Shown here: piece by piece, positions 1 to 13,641 of the stretch
Position numbering within the stretch: the stretch's first letter is position 1
Layout: each line of letters opens with the position of its first letter
Source: Micromussa lordhowensis
Lineage: Eukaryota > Cnidaria > Anthozoa > Scleractinia > Lobophylliidae
Direction of reading: 5' to 3'
Assembly: GCA_964020085.1 (NCBI GenBank)
Contig: OZ026607.1
Location: 7,465,779 to 7,529,778 of the forward strand
Length of the DNA: 64,000 nt
Notes under the pieces: generated by a model
Seen by the model: the letters and a program-made list of their open reading frames with translations, nothing else
Database searches by the model: none
Told to the model about the DNA's origin: nothing
Program-made: the position numbers and the translations under genes

Positions 1-251
1 GTAATAAAATAGGACAGCTTTTTAAAATCTAGCGGAGTTACCAAAGTTCATCGTTTGGTCCTTCTTTGCCAATTAAGGAAAATATAATATATTGGGTTTA
101 ATCTGACGCATTTCTTTTGCTGAGCCAGCATGCGCCATTTTACTGATCTATTTTAGCCGCCTACCATAACAAGTAGATTTGAACGTCAGAAAACTAAGTG
201 GGTGTTCGATGTTTTTTTGATATGATAGTTTAAGCCAAGCAAACACATTAC

Positions 252-3200
252 CTTGATGAAGTGGACACACTTGATGATGTTGATATTGACGACGATGTCG
301 ACACAGAACTTGAAGTTGACACACTAAAAGGTAAAAGAAAAGGAAATTTATCATTTAAAGAATTTCAAATCTGTAATAATCGTGTTTAAGATGCAGGGCA
401 TTTCAAGGCCTGCAAGGCGAAAAGAATAAGAAACAGAGTTGTTTACATGTAGCTTAAGTTAACAATAGTGCAAACCGTAATCTGATAACGATTCATTACC
501 TTGATGAAGTGGACACACTTGATGATGTTGATATTGACGACGATGTCGACACAGAACTTGAAGTTGACACACTAAAAGGTAAAAGGAAAGGAAATTTATC
601 ATTTAAAGAATTTCAAATCTGTAATAATCGTGTTTAAGATGCAGGGCATTTGAAGGCCTGCAAAGCAAAGAGAATAAGAAACATAGTTGTTTAGCTTAAG
701 TTAACAATGGTGCAAACGGAAATTTGATAACGATTCATTACCTTGATGAAGTGGACACACTTGATGATGTTGATATCGACGATGATGTCGATACAGAACT
801 TGAAGTTGACACACTAAAAGGAAAGGAAGGGTATTATTTAAAGAATTTCAAATCTGTACAAATCGTGTTTAAGATACAGGGCATTTGAAGGCCCGCGAGG
901 CGAAAAGAAAAAGGGACAGACTTGTTGAGCTTAAGTTTAAAATAGTGCAGACCTTAATTTAACAGCGATTCATTACCTTGATGAAGTGGACACACTTGAT
1001 GATGTTGATATTGACGATGATGTCGACACAGAACTTGAAGTTGACAAACTAAAAGAAAACGAAAATTACTATTTAAAGAATTTAAAATTTATACAAATCC
1101 GGTTTAAGATATAGGGCATATGAAGGCCTACGAGCCCAAAGGAATAAAAGGCACACTGGTTTAGCTTAAGTTAAGAATAGTGTAAACCTTAATTTCATAA
1201 GGATTCATTACCTTGATGAAGTGGACACACTTGATGATGTTGATATTGACGATGATGTCGACACAGAACTTGAAGTTGACACACTTAAAGGAAAGGAAAG
1301 TTATTATTTAAAGAATTTCAAATCTGTACAAATCGTGTTTAAGATACAGGCCATTTGAAGGCTCGCGAGGCGAAAAGGAAAAGGGCAGACTTGTTGAGTT
1401 TAAGTTTAAAATAGTGCAAACCTTAGTTTAATAAGGATTCATTACCTTGATGAAGTGGACACACTTGATGATGTTGATATTGAAGATGATGTCGACACAG
1501 AACTTGAAGTTGACACACTGAAAGGAAAGGAAAGTTATTTTTTAAAGAATTATTAATCTGTGCAAATCGATTTTAAGATATAGGGCATTTGAAGGCCTAC
1601 AAGGCGAAAAGAATAAAAGACACACTTCTTAAGGTTAAGTTAACAATGGTGCAAACCTTAATTTAATAAGGATTCATTACCTTGATGAAGTGGACACACT
1701 TGATGATGTCGATATTGACGATGATGTCGACACAGAACTTGAAGTTGACACACTAAAAGGAAAGGAAAGTTATTATTTAAAGAATTTCAAATCTGCAGAA
1801 ATCGTGTTTAAGATACAGGGCTTTCAAAGGCCCGCGAGGCGAAAAGAAACACGGATAGACTTGTTTGGCTTAAGTTTAAACTAGTGCAAACCTTAATTTA
1901 ATAAGGATTCATTACCTTGATGAAGTGGACACACTTGATGATGTTGATATTGACGATGATGTTGACACAGAACTTGAAGTTGACACACTAAAAGGAAAGG
2001 AAAGTTATTATTTAAAGAATTGTAAATCTGTGCAAATCGAGTTTAAGATATAGGGCATTTGAAGGCATACAAGGCGAAAAGAATAAACGACACACTTCTC
2101 ATGTTTAGGTTAAGTTAACAATGGCGCAAACGTTAATTTAATAAGGATTCATTACCTTGATGAAGTGGACACACTTGATGATGTCGATATCGACGATGAT
2201 GTCGACACAGAACTTGAAGTTGATACACTAAAAAGAAAGGAAAGTTATTATTTAAAGAATTTCAAATCTGTACAAATCGTGTTTAAGATGCAGGGCATTT
2301 GAAGGCCTACGAGGCGAAAAGAAAAAAAAAAAAACACTTGTTTAGCTTCAGTCAAAAATAGTGCAAACCTTAATTTTATAACGATTCATTACCTTGATGA
2401 AGTGGACACACTTGATGATGTTGATATTGACGATGATGTCGACACAGAACTTGAAGTTGACACACTAAAAGGAAAGGAAAGTTATTATTTAAAGAATTTC
2501 AAATTATTACAAATCGTGTTTAAGATGCAGGGCATTTGAAGGCCTGCGAGGCGAAAAGGAAAAAAGGCATCTTGCATACACTTTGTCCTGGTTAGTTTCC
2601 TCTCCGAGCTTTATCCAGGATCACTGTAGGTTTATAACATAACTGATGGCTATCGTAAACTATTAGCAATGGACTCATGTAAACAAATACTTATTGCTAA
2701 CTATGTCATATATCGACTTTTCCATACCTAGACGTAGTTGCTGTTGACAAACTGGTCGTAGTGGGTGTCGAAACACTCGAGGACGTGGATACCGACGACG
2801 ATGTTGAAACAGAACTTGATGTTGACACACTAGAAAGGCAAAATAGTGAATTTGAGAACAAATTTTTATGCCATGTTGATTTTTGTCACTTGTAAAGAAA
2901 TTGAAACAGCTAAATAATTTTCGTTCACACCCTGTTGAATTTATGAGACAGATTTCTTGTTAATGATACTCTGCTATCGTTTCAGGTAAAAACTTGGGGT
3001 CGAATTAGTTAACTCCATTATGTAATACCTTGAAGACGTTGACACACTCGATGACGTTGAAATTGACGATGATGTCGAAACAGAACTTGATGTGGACACA
3101 CTAAGGGAAAAGATCAGTAATCATTTGTATTATTATTATAATTGATAGAATTCGTCTTTTAAAAACATCACGATTTATATCTTCAAAAAGTTACTTTTAA

Positions 3201-3707
3201 AACGTTCATTCCGTAACGACTACTCTTCTCCCGGCTTTTTGGTAACTACAGTATATTAGATTTGGAGGTCAGGAAGCTATCTCACAATTAGATCAAGATA
3301 TTGTTAAAAACACCCTCGATTCTCTTATACCTTGACGTAGTTGCTGTTGATAGACTAGTCGTGGTGGGTGTCGATACACTCGATGATGTTGAAGCCGACG
3401 AGGATGTTGAAATAGAACTTGATGTCGACAAACTACAAACAAAGAGTAAGATATTTCAAATCATTAGATTTGAGGAGATGAAAATTATCCGCAAAATATT
3501 TTTACGAAGGCAACGTTCCACCTGGTTCACGAATAATATGGGGCTACATCATGGAAGAATCGTTAACACAACAATAATCTCATCCCTTTTCGCTTTTGAG
3601 TAGAAAAAAACTGTAATTATTGTATACTTAATTACCTCGATGAAGTGGACACACTTGATGATGTCGATATTGACGATGACGTCGACACAGAACTTGAAGT
3701 AGACACA
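252..3707 (-). CDS. Ser/Thr-repeat gene, exon block A1 (14 exons)
   Basis: Exons by position: 252-323, 500-571, 742-813, 977-1048, 1212-1283, 1446-1517, 1681-1752, 1916-1987, 2156-2227, 2393-2464, 2728-2829, 3029-3100, 3331-3432, 3636-3707. Twelve are 72 nt and two (2728, 3331) are 102 nt. On the minus strand each is preceded by a pyrimidine tract ending CTTTTAG, CTTTCAG or TTTGTAG and followed by a GT donor, usually AAG|GTAATG. In the phase where AG|T makes Ser, no exon has a stop. The 72-nt exons encode four V/I-S-T-S-S-S hexamers, and the long ones add a Thr/Pro stretch. A secreted or surface mucin-like product is inferred from composition only; I recognise no orthologue. The gene continues past position 1, towards its 3' end. 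Confidence 0.8.
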
Positions 3708-4001
3708 CTAAAATCAAAGAAAATTGCTATTTGAAATCAAATCAACAACGGTAATAAAATGGGACAGCTTTTTAAAATCTAGCGGAGTTACCAAAGTTCA
3801 TCGTTTGGTCCTTCTTTGCCAATTAAGGAAAATATAATATATTGGGTTTAATCTGACGCATTTCTTTTGCTGAGCCAGCATGCGCCATTTTACTGATCTA
3901 TTTTAGCCGCCTACCATAACAAGTAGATTTGAACGTCAGAAAACTAAGTGGGTGTTCGATGTTTTTTTGATATGATAGTTTAAGCCAAGCAAACACATTA
4001 C

Positions 4002-7000
4002 CTTGATGAAGTGGACACACTTGATGATGTTGATATTGACGACGATGTCGACACAGAACTTGAAGTTGACACACTAAAAGGTAAAAGAAAAGGAAATTTA
4101 TCATTTAAAGAATTTCAAATCTGTAATAATCGTGTTTAAGATGCAGGGCATTTCAAGGCCTGCAAGGCGAAAAGAATAAGAAACAGAGTTGTTTACATGT
4201 AGCTTAAGTTAACAATAGTGCAAACCGTAATCTGATAACGATTCATTACCTTGATGAAGTGGACACACTTGATGATGTTGATATTGACGACGATGTCGAC
4301 ACAGAACTTGAAGTTGACACACTAAAAGGTAAAAGGAAAGGAAATTTATCATTTAAAGAATTTCAAATCTGTAACAATCCTGTTTAAGATGCAGGGCATT
4401 TGAAGGCCTGCAAAGCAAAGAGAATAAGAAACATAGTTGTTTAGCTTAAGTTAACAATGGTGCAAACGGTAATTTGATAACGATTCATTACCTTGATGAA
4501 GTGGACACACTTGATGATGTTGATATCGACGATGATGTCGATACAGAACTTGAAGTTGACACACTAAAAGGAAAGGAAGGGTATTATTTAAAGAATTTCA
4601 AATCTGTACAAATCGTGTTTAAGATACAGGGCATTTGAAGGCCCGCGAGGCGAAAAGAAAAAGGGACAGACTTGTTGAGCTTAAGTTTTAAATAGTGCAG
4701 ACCTTAATTTAACAGCGATTCATTACCTTGATGAAGTGGACACACTTGATGATGTTGATATTGACGATGATGTCGACACAGAACTTGAAGTTGACAAACT
4801 AAAAGAAAACGAAAATTACTATTTAAAGAATTTAAAATTTATACAAATCGGGTTTAAGATATAGGGCATATGAAGGCCTACGAGCCCAAAGGAATAAAAG
4901 GCACACTGGTTTAGCTTAAGTTAAGAATAGTGTAAACCTTAATTTCATAAGGATTCATTACCTTGATGAAGTGGACACACTTGATGATGTTGATATTGAC
5001 GATGATGTCGACACAGAACTTGAAGTTGACACACTTAAAGGAAAGGAAAGTTATTATTTAAAGAATTTCAAATCTGTACAAATCGTGTTTAAGATACAGG
5101 CCATTTGAAGGCTCGCGAGGCGAAAAGGAAAAGGGCAGACTTGTTGAGTTTAAGTTTAAAATAGTGCAAACCTTAGTTTAATAAGGATTCATTACCTTGA
5201 TGAAGTGGACACACTTGATGATGTTGATATTGACGATGATGTCGACACAGAACTTGAAGTTGACACACTTAAAGGAAAGGAAAGTTATTATTTAAAGAAT
5301 TTCAAATCTGTACAAATCGTGTTTAAGATACAGGCCATTTGAAGGCTCGCGAGGCGAAAAGGAAAAGGGCAGACTTGTTGAGTTTAAGTTTAAAATAGTG
5401 CAAACCTTAGTTTAATAAGGATTCATTACCTTGATGAAGTGGACACACTTGATGATGTTGATATTGAAGATGATGTCGACACAGAACTTGAAGTTGACAC
5501 ACTTAAAGGAAAGGAAAATTACTATTTAAAGAATTTCAAATCTGTACAAATCGTGTTTAAGATACAGGCCATTTGAAGGCTCGCGAGGCGAAAAGGAAAA
5601 GGGCAGACTTGTTGAGTTTAAGTTTAAAATAGTGCAAACCTTAGTTTAATAAGGATTCATTACCTTGATGAAGTGGACACACTTGATGATGTTGATATTG
5701 AAGATGATGTCGACACAGAACTTGAAGTTGACACACTGAAAGGAAAGGAAAGTTATTTTTTAAAGAATTATTAATCTGTGCAAATCGATTTTAAGATATA
5801 GAGCATTTGAAGGCCTACAAGGCGAAAAGAATAAAAGACACACTTCTTAAGGTTAAGTTAACAATGGTGCAAACCTTAATTTAATAAGGATTCATTACCT
5901 TGATGAAGTGGACACACTTGATGATGTCGATATTGACGATGATGTCGACACAGAACTTGAAGTTGACACACTAAAAGGAAAGGAAAGTTATTATTTAAAG
6001 AATTTCAAATCTGCAGAAATCGTGTTTAAGATACAGGGCTTTCAAAGGCCCGCGAGGCGAAAAGAAACACGGATAGACTTGTTTGGCTTAAGTTTAAACT
6101 AGTGCAAACCTTAATTTAATAAGGATTCATTACCTTGATGAAGTGGACACACTTGATGATGTTGATATTGAAGATGATGTCGACACAGAACTTGAAGTTG
6201 ACACACTAAAAGGAAAGGAAACTTATTATTTAAAGAATTGTAAATCTGTGCAAATCGAGTTTAAGATATAGGGCATTTGAAGGCATACAAGGCGAAAAGA
6301 ATAAACGACACACTTCTCATGTTTAGGTTAAGTTAACAATGGCGCAAACGTTAATTTAATAAGGATTCATTACCTTGATGAAGTGGACACACTTGATGAT
6401 GTCGATATCGACGATGATGTCGACACAGAACTTGAAGTTGATACACTAAAAAGAAAGGAAAGTTATTATTTAAAGAATTTCAAATCTGTACAAATCGTGT
6501 TTAAGATGCAGGGCATTTGAAGGCCTACGAGGCGAAAAGAAAAAAAAAACACTTGTTTAGCTTCAGTCAAAAATAGTGCAAACCTTAATTTTATAACGAT
6601 TCATTACCTTGATGAAGTGGACACACTTGATGATGTTGATATTGACGATGATGTCGACACAGAACTTGAAGTTGACACACTAAAAGGAAAGGAAAGTTAT
6701 TATTTAAAGAATTTCAAATTATTACAAATCGTGTTTAAGATGCAGGGCATTTGAAGGCCTGCGAGGCGAAAAGGAAAAAAGGCATCTTGCATACACTTTG
6801 TCCTGGTTAGTTTCCTCTCCGAGCTTTATCCAGGATCACTGTAGGTTTATAACATAACTGATGGCTATCGTAAACTATTAGCAATGGACTCATGTAAACA
6901 AATACTTATTGCTAACTATGTCATATATCGACTTTTCCATACCTAGACGTAGTTGCTGTTGACAAACTGGTCGTAGTGGGTGTCGAAACACTCGAGGACG

Positions 7001-7922
7001 TGGATACCGACGACGATGTTGAAACAGAACTTGATGTTGACACACTAGAAAGGCAAAATAGTGAATTTGAGAACAAATTTTTATGCCATGTTGATTTTTG
7101 TCACTTGTAAAGAAATTGAAACAGCTAAATAATTTTCGTTCACACCCTGTTGAATTTATGAGACAGATTTCTTGTTAATGATACTCTGCTATCGTTTCAG
7201 GTAAAAACTTGGGGTCGAATTAGTTAACTACATTATGTAATACCTTGAAGACGTTGACACACTCGATGACGTTGAAATTGACGATGATGTCGAAACAGAA
7301 CTTGATGTGGACACACTAAGGGAAAAGATCAGTAATCATTTGTATTATTATTATAATTGATAGAATTCGTCTTTTAAAAACATCACGATTTATATCTTCA
7401 AAAAGTTACTTTTAAAACGTTCATTCCGTAACGACTACTCTTCTCCCGGCTTTTTGGTAACTACAGTATATTAGATTTGGAGGTCAGGAAGCTATCTCAC
7501 AATTAGATCAAGATATTGTTAAAAACACCCTCGATTCTCTTATACCTTGACGTAGTTGCTGTTGATAGACTAGTCGTGGTGGGTGTCGATACACTCGATG
7601 ATGTTGAAGCCGACGAGGATGTTGAAATAGAACTTGATGTCGACAAACTACAAACAAAGAGTAAGATATTTCAAATCATTAGATTTGAGGAGATGAAAAT
7701 TATCCGCAAAATATTTTTACGAAGGCAACGTTCCACCTGGTTCACGAATAATATGGGGCTACATCATGGAAGAATCGTTAACACAACAATAATCTCATCC
7801 CTTTTCGCTTTTGAGTAGAAAAAAACTGTAATTATTGTATACTTAATTACCTCGATGAAGTGGACACACTTGATGATGTCGATATTGACGATGACGTCGA
7901 CACAGAACTTGAAGTAGACACA
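4002..7922 (-). CDS. Ser/Thr-repeat gene, exon block A2 (16 exons)
   Basis: Exons: 4002-4073, 4250-4321, 4492-4563, 4727-4798, 4962-5033, 5196-5267, 5430-5501, 5664-5735, 5899-5970, 6134-6205, 6374-6445, 6608-6679, 6943-7044 (102 nt), 7244-7315, 7546-7647 (102 nt), 7851-7922. The order matches block A1, but the monomer at 4962 has near-identical extra copies at 5196 and 5430, spaced exactly 234 bp, a recent local duplication. The exons at 5430, 5664 and 6134 carry GAAGATGATG where neighbours have GACGATGATG; on the minus strand this stays within Ser codons, so the protein is unchanged. Confidence 0.8.
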
Positions 7923-8216
7923 CTAAAATCAAAGAAAATTGCTATTTGAAATCAAATCAACAACGGTAATAAAATGGGACAGCTTTTTAAAATCTAGCGG
8001 AGTTACCAAAGTTCATCGTTTGGTCCTTCTTTGCCAATTAAGGAAAATATAATATATTGGGTTTAATCTGACGCATTTCTTTTGCTGAGCCAGCATGCGT
8101 TATTTTACTGATCTATTTTAGCCGCCTACCATAACAAGTAGATTTGAACGTCAGAAAACTAAGTGGGTGTTCGATGTTTTTTTGATATGATAGTTTAAGC
8201 CAAGCAAACACATTAC

Positions 8217-11200
8217 CTTGATGAAGTGGACACACTTGATGATGTTGATATTGACGACGATGTCGACACAGAACTTGAAGTTGACACACTAAAAGGTAAA
8301 AGAAAAGGAAATTTATCATTTAAAGAATTTCAAATCTGTAATAATCGTGTTTAAGATGCAGGGCATTTCAAGGCCTGCAAGGCGAAAAGAATAAGAAACA
8401 GAGTTGTTTACATGTAGCTTAAGTTAACAATAGTGCAAACCGTAATCTGATAACGATTCATTACCTTGATGAAGTGGACACACTTGATGATGTTGATATT
8501 GACGACGATGTCGACACAGAACTTGAAGTTGACACACTAAAAGGTAAAAGGAAAGGAAATTTATCATTTAAAGAATTTCAAATCTGTAATAATCGTGTTT
8601 AAGATGCAGGGCATTTGAAGGCCTGCAAAGCAAAGAGAATAAGAAACATAGTTGTTTAGCTTAAGTTAACAATGGTGCAAACGGTAATTTGATAACGATT
8701 CATTACCTTGATGAAGTGGACACACTTGATGATGTTGATATCGACGATGATGTCGATACAGAACTTGAAGTTGACACACTAAAAGGAAAGGAAGGGTATT
8801 ATTTAAAGAATTTCAAATCTGTACAAATCGTGTTTAAGATACAGGGCATTTGAAGGCCCGCGAGGCGAAAAGAAAAAGGGACAGACTTGTTGAGCTTAAG
8901 TTTAAAATAGTGCAGACCTTAATTTAACAGCGATTCATTACCTTGATGAAGTGGACACACTTGATGATGTTGATATTGACGATGATGTCGACACAGAACT
9001 TGAAGTTGACAAACTAAAAGAAAACGAAAATTACTATTTAAAGAATTTAAAATTTATACAAATCGGGTTTAAGATATAGGGCATATGAAGGCCTACGAGC
9101 CCAAAGGAATAAAAGGCACACTGGTTTAGCTTAAGTTAAGAATAGTGTAAACCTTAATTTCATAAGGATTCATTACCTTGATGAAGTGGACACACTTGAT
9201 GATGTTGATATTGACGATGATGTCGACACAGAACTTGAAGTTGACACACTTAAAGGAAAGGAAAGTTATTATTTAAAGAATTTCAAATCTGTACAAATCG
9301 TGTTTAAGATACAGGCCATTTGAAGGCTCGCGAGGCGAAAAGGAAAAGGGCAGACTTGTTGAGTTTAAGTTTAAAATAGTGCAAACCTTAGTTTAATAAG
9401 GATTCATTACCTTGATGAAGTGGACACACTTGATGATGTTGATATTGACGATGATGTCGACACAGAACTTGAAGTTGACACACTAAAAGGAAAGGAAAGT
9501 TATTATTTAAAGAATTTCAAATCTGCAGAAATCGTGTTTAAGATACAGGGCTTTCAAAGGCCCGCGAGGCGAAAAGAAACACGGATAGACTTGTTTGGCT
9601 TAAGTTTAAACTAGTGCAAACCTTAATTTAATAAGGATTCATTACCTTGATGAAGTGGACACACTTGATGATGTTGATATTGAAGATGATGTCGACACAG
9701 AACTTGAAGTTGACACACTAAAAGGAAAGGAAACTTATTATTTAAAGAATTGTAAATCTGTGCAAATCGAGTTTAAGATATAGGGCATTTGAAGGCATAC
9801 AAGGCGAAAAGAATAAACGACACACTTCTCATGTTTAGGTTAAGTTAACAATGGCGCAAACGTTAATTTAATAAGGATTCATTACCTTGATGAAGTGGAC
9901 ACACTTGATGATGTCGATATCGACGATGATGTCGACACAGAACTTGAAGTTGATACACTAAAAAGAAAGGAAAGTTATTATTTAAAGAATTTCAAATCTG
10001 TACAAATCGTGTTTAAGATGCAGGGCATTTGAAGGCCTACGAGGCGAAAAGAAAAAAAAAACACTTGTTTAGCTTCAGTCAAAAATAGTGCAAACCTTAA
10101 TTTTATAACGATTCATTACCTTGATGAAGTGGACACACTTGATGATGTTGATATTGACGATGATGTCGACACAGAACTTGAAGTTGACACACTAAAAGGA
10201 AAGGAAAGTTATTATTTAAAGAATTTCAAATTATTACAAATCGTGTTTAAGATGCAGGGCATTTGAAGGCCTACGAGGCGAAAAGGAAAAAAGGCATCTT
10301 GCATACACTTTGTCCTGGTTAGTTTCCTCTCCGAGCTTTATCCAGGATCACTGTAGGTTTATAACATAACTGATGGCTATCGTAAACTATTAGCAATGGA
10401 CTCATGTAAACAAATACTTATTGCTAACTATGTCATATATCGACTTTTCCATACCTAGACGTAGTTGCTGTTGACAAACTGGTCGTAGTGGGTGTCGAAA
10501 CACTCGAGGACGTGGATACCGACGACGATGTTGAAACAGAACTTGATGTTGACACACTAGAAAGGCAAAATAGTGAATTTGAGAACAAATTTTTATGCCA
10601 TGTTGATTTTTGTCACTTGTAAAGAAATTGAAACAGCTAAATAATTTTCGTTCACACCCTGTTGAATTTATGAGACAGATTTCTTGTTAATGATACTCTG
10701 CTATCGTTTCAGGTAAAAACTTGGGGTCGAATTAGTTAACTACATTATGTAATACCTTGAAGACGTTGACACACTCGATGACGTTGAAATTGACGATGAT
10801 GTCGAAACAGAACTTGATGTGGACACACTAAGGGAAAAGATCAGTAATCATTTGTATTATTATTATAATTGATAGAATTCGTCTTTTAAAAACATCACGA
10901 TTTATATCTTCAAAAAGTTACTTTTAAAACGTTCATTCCGTAACGACTACTCTTCTCCCGGCTTTTTGGTAACTACAGTATATTAGATTTGGAGGTCAGG
11001 AAGCTATCTCACAATTAGATCAAGATATTGTTAAAAACACCCTCGATTCTCTTATACCTTGACGTAGTTGCTGTTGATAGACTAGTCGTGGTGGGTGTCG
11101 ATACACTCGATGATGTTGAAGCCGACGAGGATGTTGAAATAGAACTTGATGTCGACAAACTACAAACAAAGAGTAAGATATTTCAAATCATTAGATTTGA

Positions 11201-11434
11201 GGAGATGAAAATTATCCGCAAAATATTTTTACGAAGGCAACGTTCCACCTGGTTCACGAATAATATGGGGCTACATCATGGAAGAATCGTTAACACAACA
11301 ATAATCTCATCCCTTTTCGCTTTTGAGTAGAAAAAAACTGTAATTATTGTATACTTAATTACCTCGATGAAGTGGACACACTTGATGATGTCGATATTGA
11401 CGATGACGTCGACACAGAACTTGAAGTAGACACA
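8217..11434 (-). CDS. Ser/Thr-repeat gene, exon block A3 (13 exons)
   Basis: Exons: 8217-8288, 8465-8536, 8707-8778, 8942-9013, 9177-9248, 9411-9482, 9646-9717, 9886-9957, 10120-10191, 10455-10556 (102 nt), 10756-10827, 11058-11159 (102 nt), 11363-11434. Compared with A1 one monomer is missing. Exon 9411 has the left-hand intron of the A1 exon at 1446 but the right-hand intron of the A1 exon at 1681, as expected if the deletion was an exchange inside the exon. Splice signals and frame are intact throughout. Confidence 0.8.
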
Positions 11435-11728
11435 CTAAAATCAAAGAAAATTGCTATTTGAAATCAAATCAACAACGGTAATAAAATAGGACAGCTTTTT
11501 AAAATCTAGCGGAGTTACCAAAGTTCATCGTTTGGTCCTTCTTTGCCAATTAAGGAAAATATAATATATTGGGTTTAATCTGACGCATTTCTTTTGCTGA
11601 GCCAGCATGCGCCATTTTACTGATCTATTTTAGCCGCCTACCATAACAAGTAGATTTGAACGTCAGAAAACTAAGTGGGTGTTCGATGTTTTTTTGATAT
11701 GATAGTTTAAGCCAAGCAAACACATTAC

Positions 11729-12883
11729 CTTGATGAAGTGGACACACTTGATGATGTTGATATTGACGACGATGTCGACACAGAACTTGAAGTTGACACA
11801 CTAAAAGGTAAAAGAAAAGGAAATTTATCATTTAAAGAATTTCAAATCTGTAATAATCGTGTTTAAGATGCAGGGCATTTCAAGGCCTGCAAGGCGAAAA
11901 GAATAAGAAACAGAGTTGTTTACATGTAGCTTAAGTTAACAATAGTGCAAACCGTAATCTGATAACGATTCATTACCTTGATGAAGTGGACACACTTGAT
12001 GATGTTGATATTGACGACGATGTCGACACAGAACTTGAAGTTGACACACTAAAAGGTAAAAGGAAAGGAAATTTATCATTTAAAGAATTTCAAATCTGTA
12101 ATAATCGTGTTTAAGATGCAGGGCATTTGAAGGCCTGCAAAGCAAAGAGAATAAGAAACATAGTTGTTTAGCTTAAGTTAACAATGGTGCAAACGGAAAT
12201 TTGATAACGATTCATTACCTTGATGAAGTGGACACACTTGATGATGTTGATATCGACGATGATGTCGATACAGAACTTGAAGTTGACACACTAAAAGGAA
12301 AGGAAGGGTATTATTTAAAGAATTTCAAATCTGTACAAATCGTGTTTAAGATACAGGGCATTTGAAGGCCCGCGAGGCGAAAAGAAAAAGGGACAGACTT
12401 GTTGAGCTTAAGTTTAAAATAGTGCAGACCTTAATTTAACAGCGATTCATTACCTTGATGAAGTGGACACACTTGATGATGTCGAGATTGAGGATGACGT
12501 CGACACAGAACTTGAAGTAGACACACTAAAATCAAAGAAAATTGCTATTTGAAATCAAAGCGATAACCGTAATAAAATAGGCAGCTTTGTAAAATCCAGC
12601 GGAGTTACCAAAGTTCATTGTTTGGTCCTTCTTTGCGAATTATGGAACATATTATGTATTGGGTTTAATCTGACGCATTTCTTTTGCTGAGCGAGCATGC
12701 GCCATTTTGAATTTAGTCGCCTACCATAACCAGTAGATTTGAACGTGAGAAAACTAAGTGGCTGATCGATGCTTTTTTGATAAGATAGTTTAAGCCAAGC
12801 AAACACATTACCTTGATGAAGTTGACACACTTGATGATGTTGAAATTGACGACGATGTCGACACAGAACTTGAAGTTGACACA
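11729..12883 (-). CDS. Ser/Thr-repeat gene, partial exon block A4 (5 exons)
   Basis: Exons: 11729-11800, 11977-12048, 12219-12290, 12454-12525, 12812-12883, all 72 nt. The first three repeat the start of an A unit. Exon 12454 is a hybrid: its left intron is that of the fourth exon of a unit (compare 977), while its right flank (AAATCAAAGAAAATTG) is that of the last exon of a unit (compare 3636). Exon 12812 and its flanks are a diverged copy of the first exon of a unit, so it marks the older edge of array A. Confidence 0.78.
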
Positions 12884-13014
12884 CTAAAAGGTAAAAGGAA
12901 AGGAAAGTTATAATTTAAAGACTGATTTCAAATCTGTACAAATCGTGTTTAAGATACAGGGCTTTTGAAGGCCTGAAAGGCAGAAGAATGAAAAACAGAG
13001 TTGTTTAGCTTAAG

Positions 13015-13232
13015 GTGGCTCAAAACAGTTTCCAACACTTATATTTGGATAGGTCGTTATAACGTTTATCATTTGATGCTACAATCATGGTATCAAAAAA
13101 CTGCCCAATCATTGGTGAACACGTTGTCATCATTTTCTTGACACAATAGGTTACCATAGCAACAGTATGACCTCTGAAAAACACCCTTAATTACAGCTTT
13201 AGGGGCTTATAATTCAAAAACGGCACTTGAAG
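13015..13232. mobile_element. Short insertion with 11-bp direct repeats
   Basis: A 218-bp segment interrupts an array intron between exons 12812 and 13285. It is flanked by an exact direct repeat TTTAGCTTAAG at 13004-13014 and 13233-13243, which looks like a target-site duplication. It starts GTGGCTCAAAACAG and has no poly(A) or open frame. The other introns of this class run straight through TTTAGCTTAAGTTAACAAT, which supports a clean insertion. The family is not recognised; it is probably a non-autonomous element. Confidence 0.65.
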
Positions 13233-13284
13233 TTTAGCTTAAGTTAACAATGATGTAAACCATTATTTCATAAGGATTCATTAC

Positions 13285-13641
13285 CTTGATGAAGTGGACA
13301 CACTTGATGATGTTGATATCGATGATGATGTCGACACAGAACTTGAAGTTGACACACTAAAGGGAAAGAGGAAAGTTATTATTTAAAGAATTTCAAATCT
13401 GTACAAATCGTGTTTAAGATACAGGGCATTTGAAGGCCTACGAGGCGAAAAGAGTAAAAGACGCACTTGTTGAGCTGAAGTTAACAATAGTACAAACCGT
13501 AATTTAATAAGGATTTATTACCTTGATGAAGTGGACACCCTTGATGATGTTGATAAAAGACACACTTACCTTGATGAAGTGGACACACTTGATGATGTGG
13601 ATATTGACGATGATGTAGACACAGAACTTGACGTTGACACA
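13285..13641 (-). CDS. Ser/Thr-repeat exons 13285 and 13570, with a truncated copy between
   Basis: Two intact 72-nt exons, 13285-13356 and 13570-13641, with acceptors and GTAATA/GTAAGT donors. Between them, 13522-13554 is a 33-nt stump of a third exon. It breaks off into intron-like sequence (AAAAGACACACTTA) and has no acceptor, so it is a deleted remnant. Exon 13570 reads V-S-T-S-S-S hexamers without a stop. Confidence 0.68.

Larger units (their letters stand above)
1..12535 (-). repeat. Higher-order exon-intron array A
   Basis: Four tandem higher-order units: 1-3750, 3751-7965, 7966-11477 and a partial unit 11478-12535. Each begins with a GTAATAAAAT motif and carries the same ordered series of exons and introns. 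Most monomers are 230-250 bp (a 72-nt exon plus about 160-175 nt of intron), with longer introns around the 102-nt exons. The second unit has two extra monomers and the third lacks one, so copy number changes both by single monomers and by whole units. The units differ by scattered substitutions and homopolymer length changes. All of it is read as part of one minus-strand gene. Confidence 0.93.

Noticed and set aside
1690..1884. Plus-strand open frames reading L-D-E-V-D-T-L-D-D-V-D across the exons (here, 5908, 9420, 24571 and many others)
   Set aside because: They are the antisense of the Ser/Thr exons. On the plus strand there is no acceptor AG before or donor GT after the conserved part, whereas the minus strand has both at every copy.
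3301..3603. 100-codon plus-strand open frame repeated at 7516 and 11028
   Set aside because: It overlaps the 102-nt minus-strand exon 3331-3432 and runs on into its flanking intron; no domain, and it repeats only because the unit repeats.
1..12535. CRISPR array, because of regularly spaced repeats
   Set aside because: The spacers are themselves repeated introns, the repeat is a 72-nt coding exon with splice sites, there are no cas genes, and the genome is eukaryotic.
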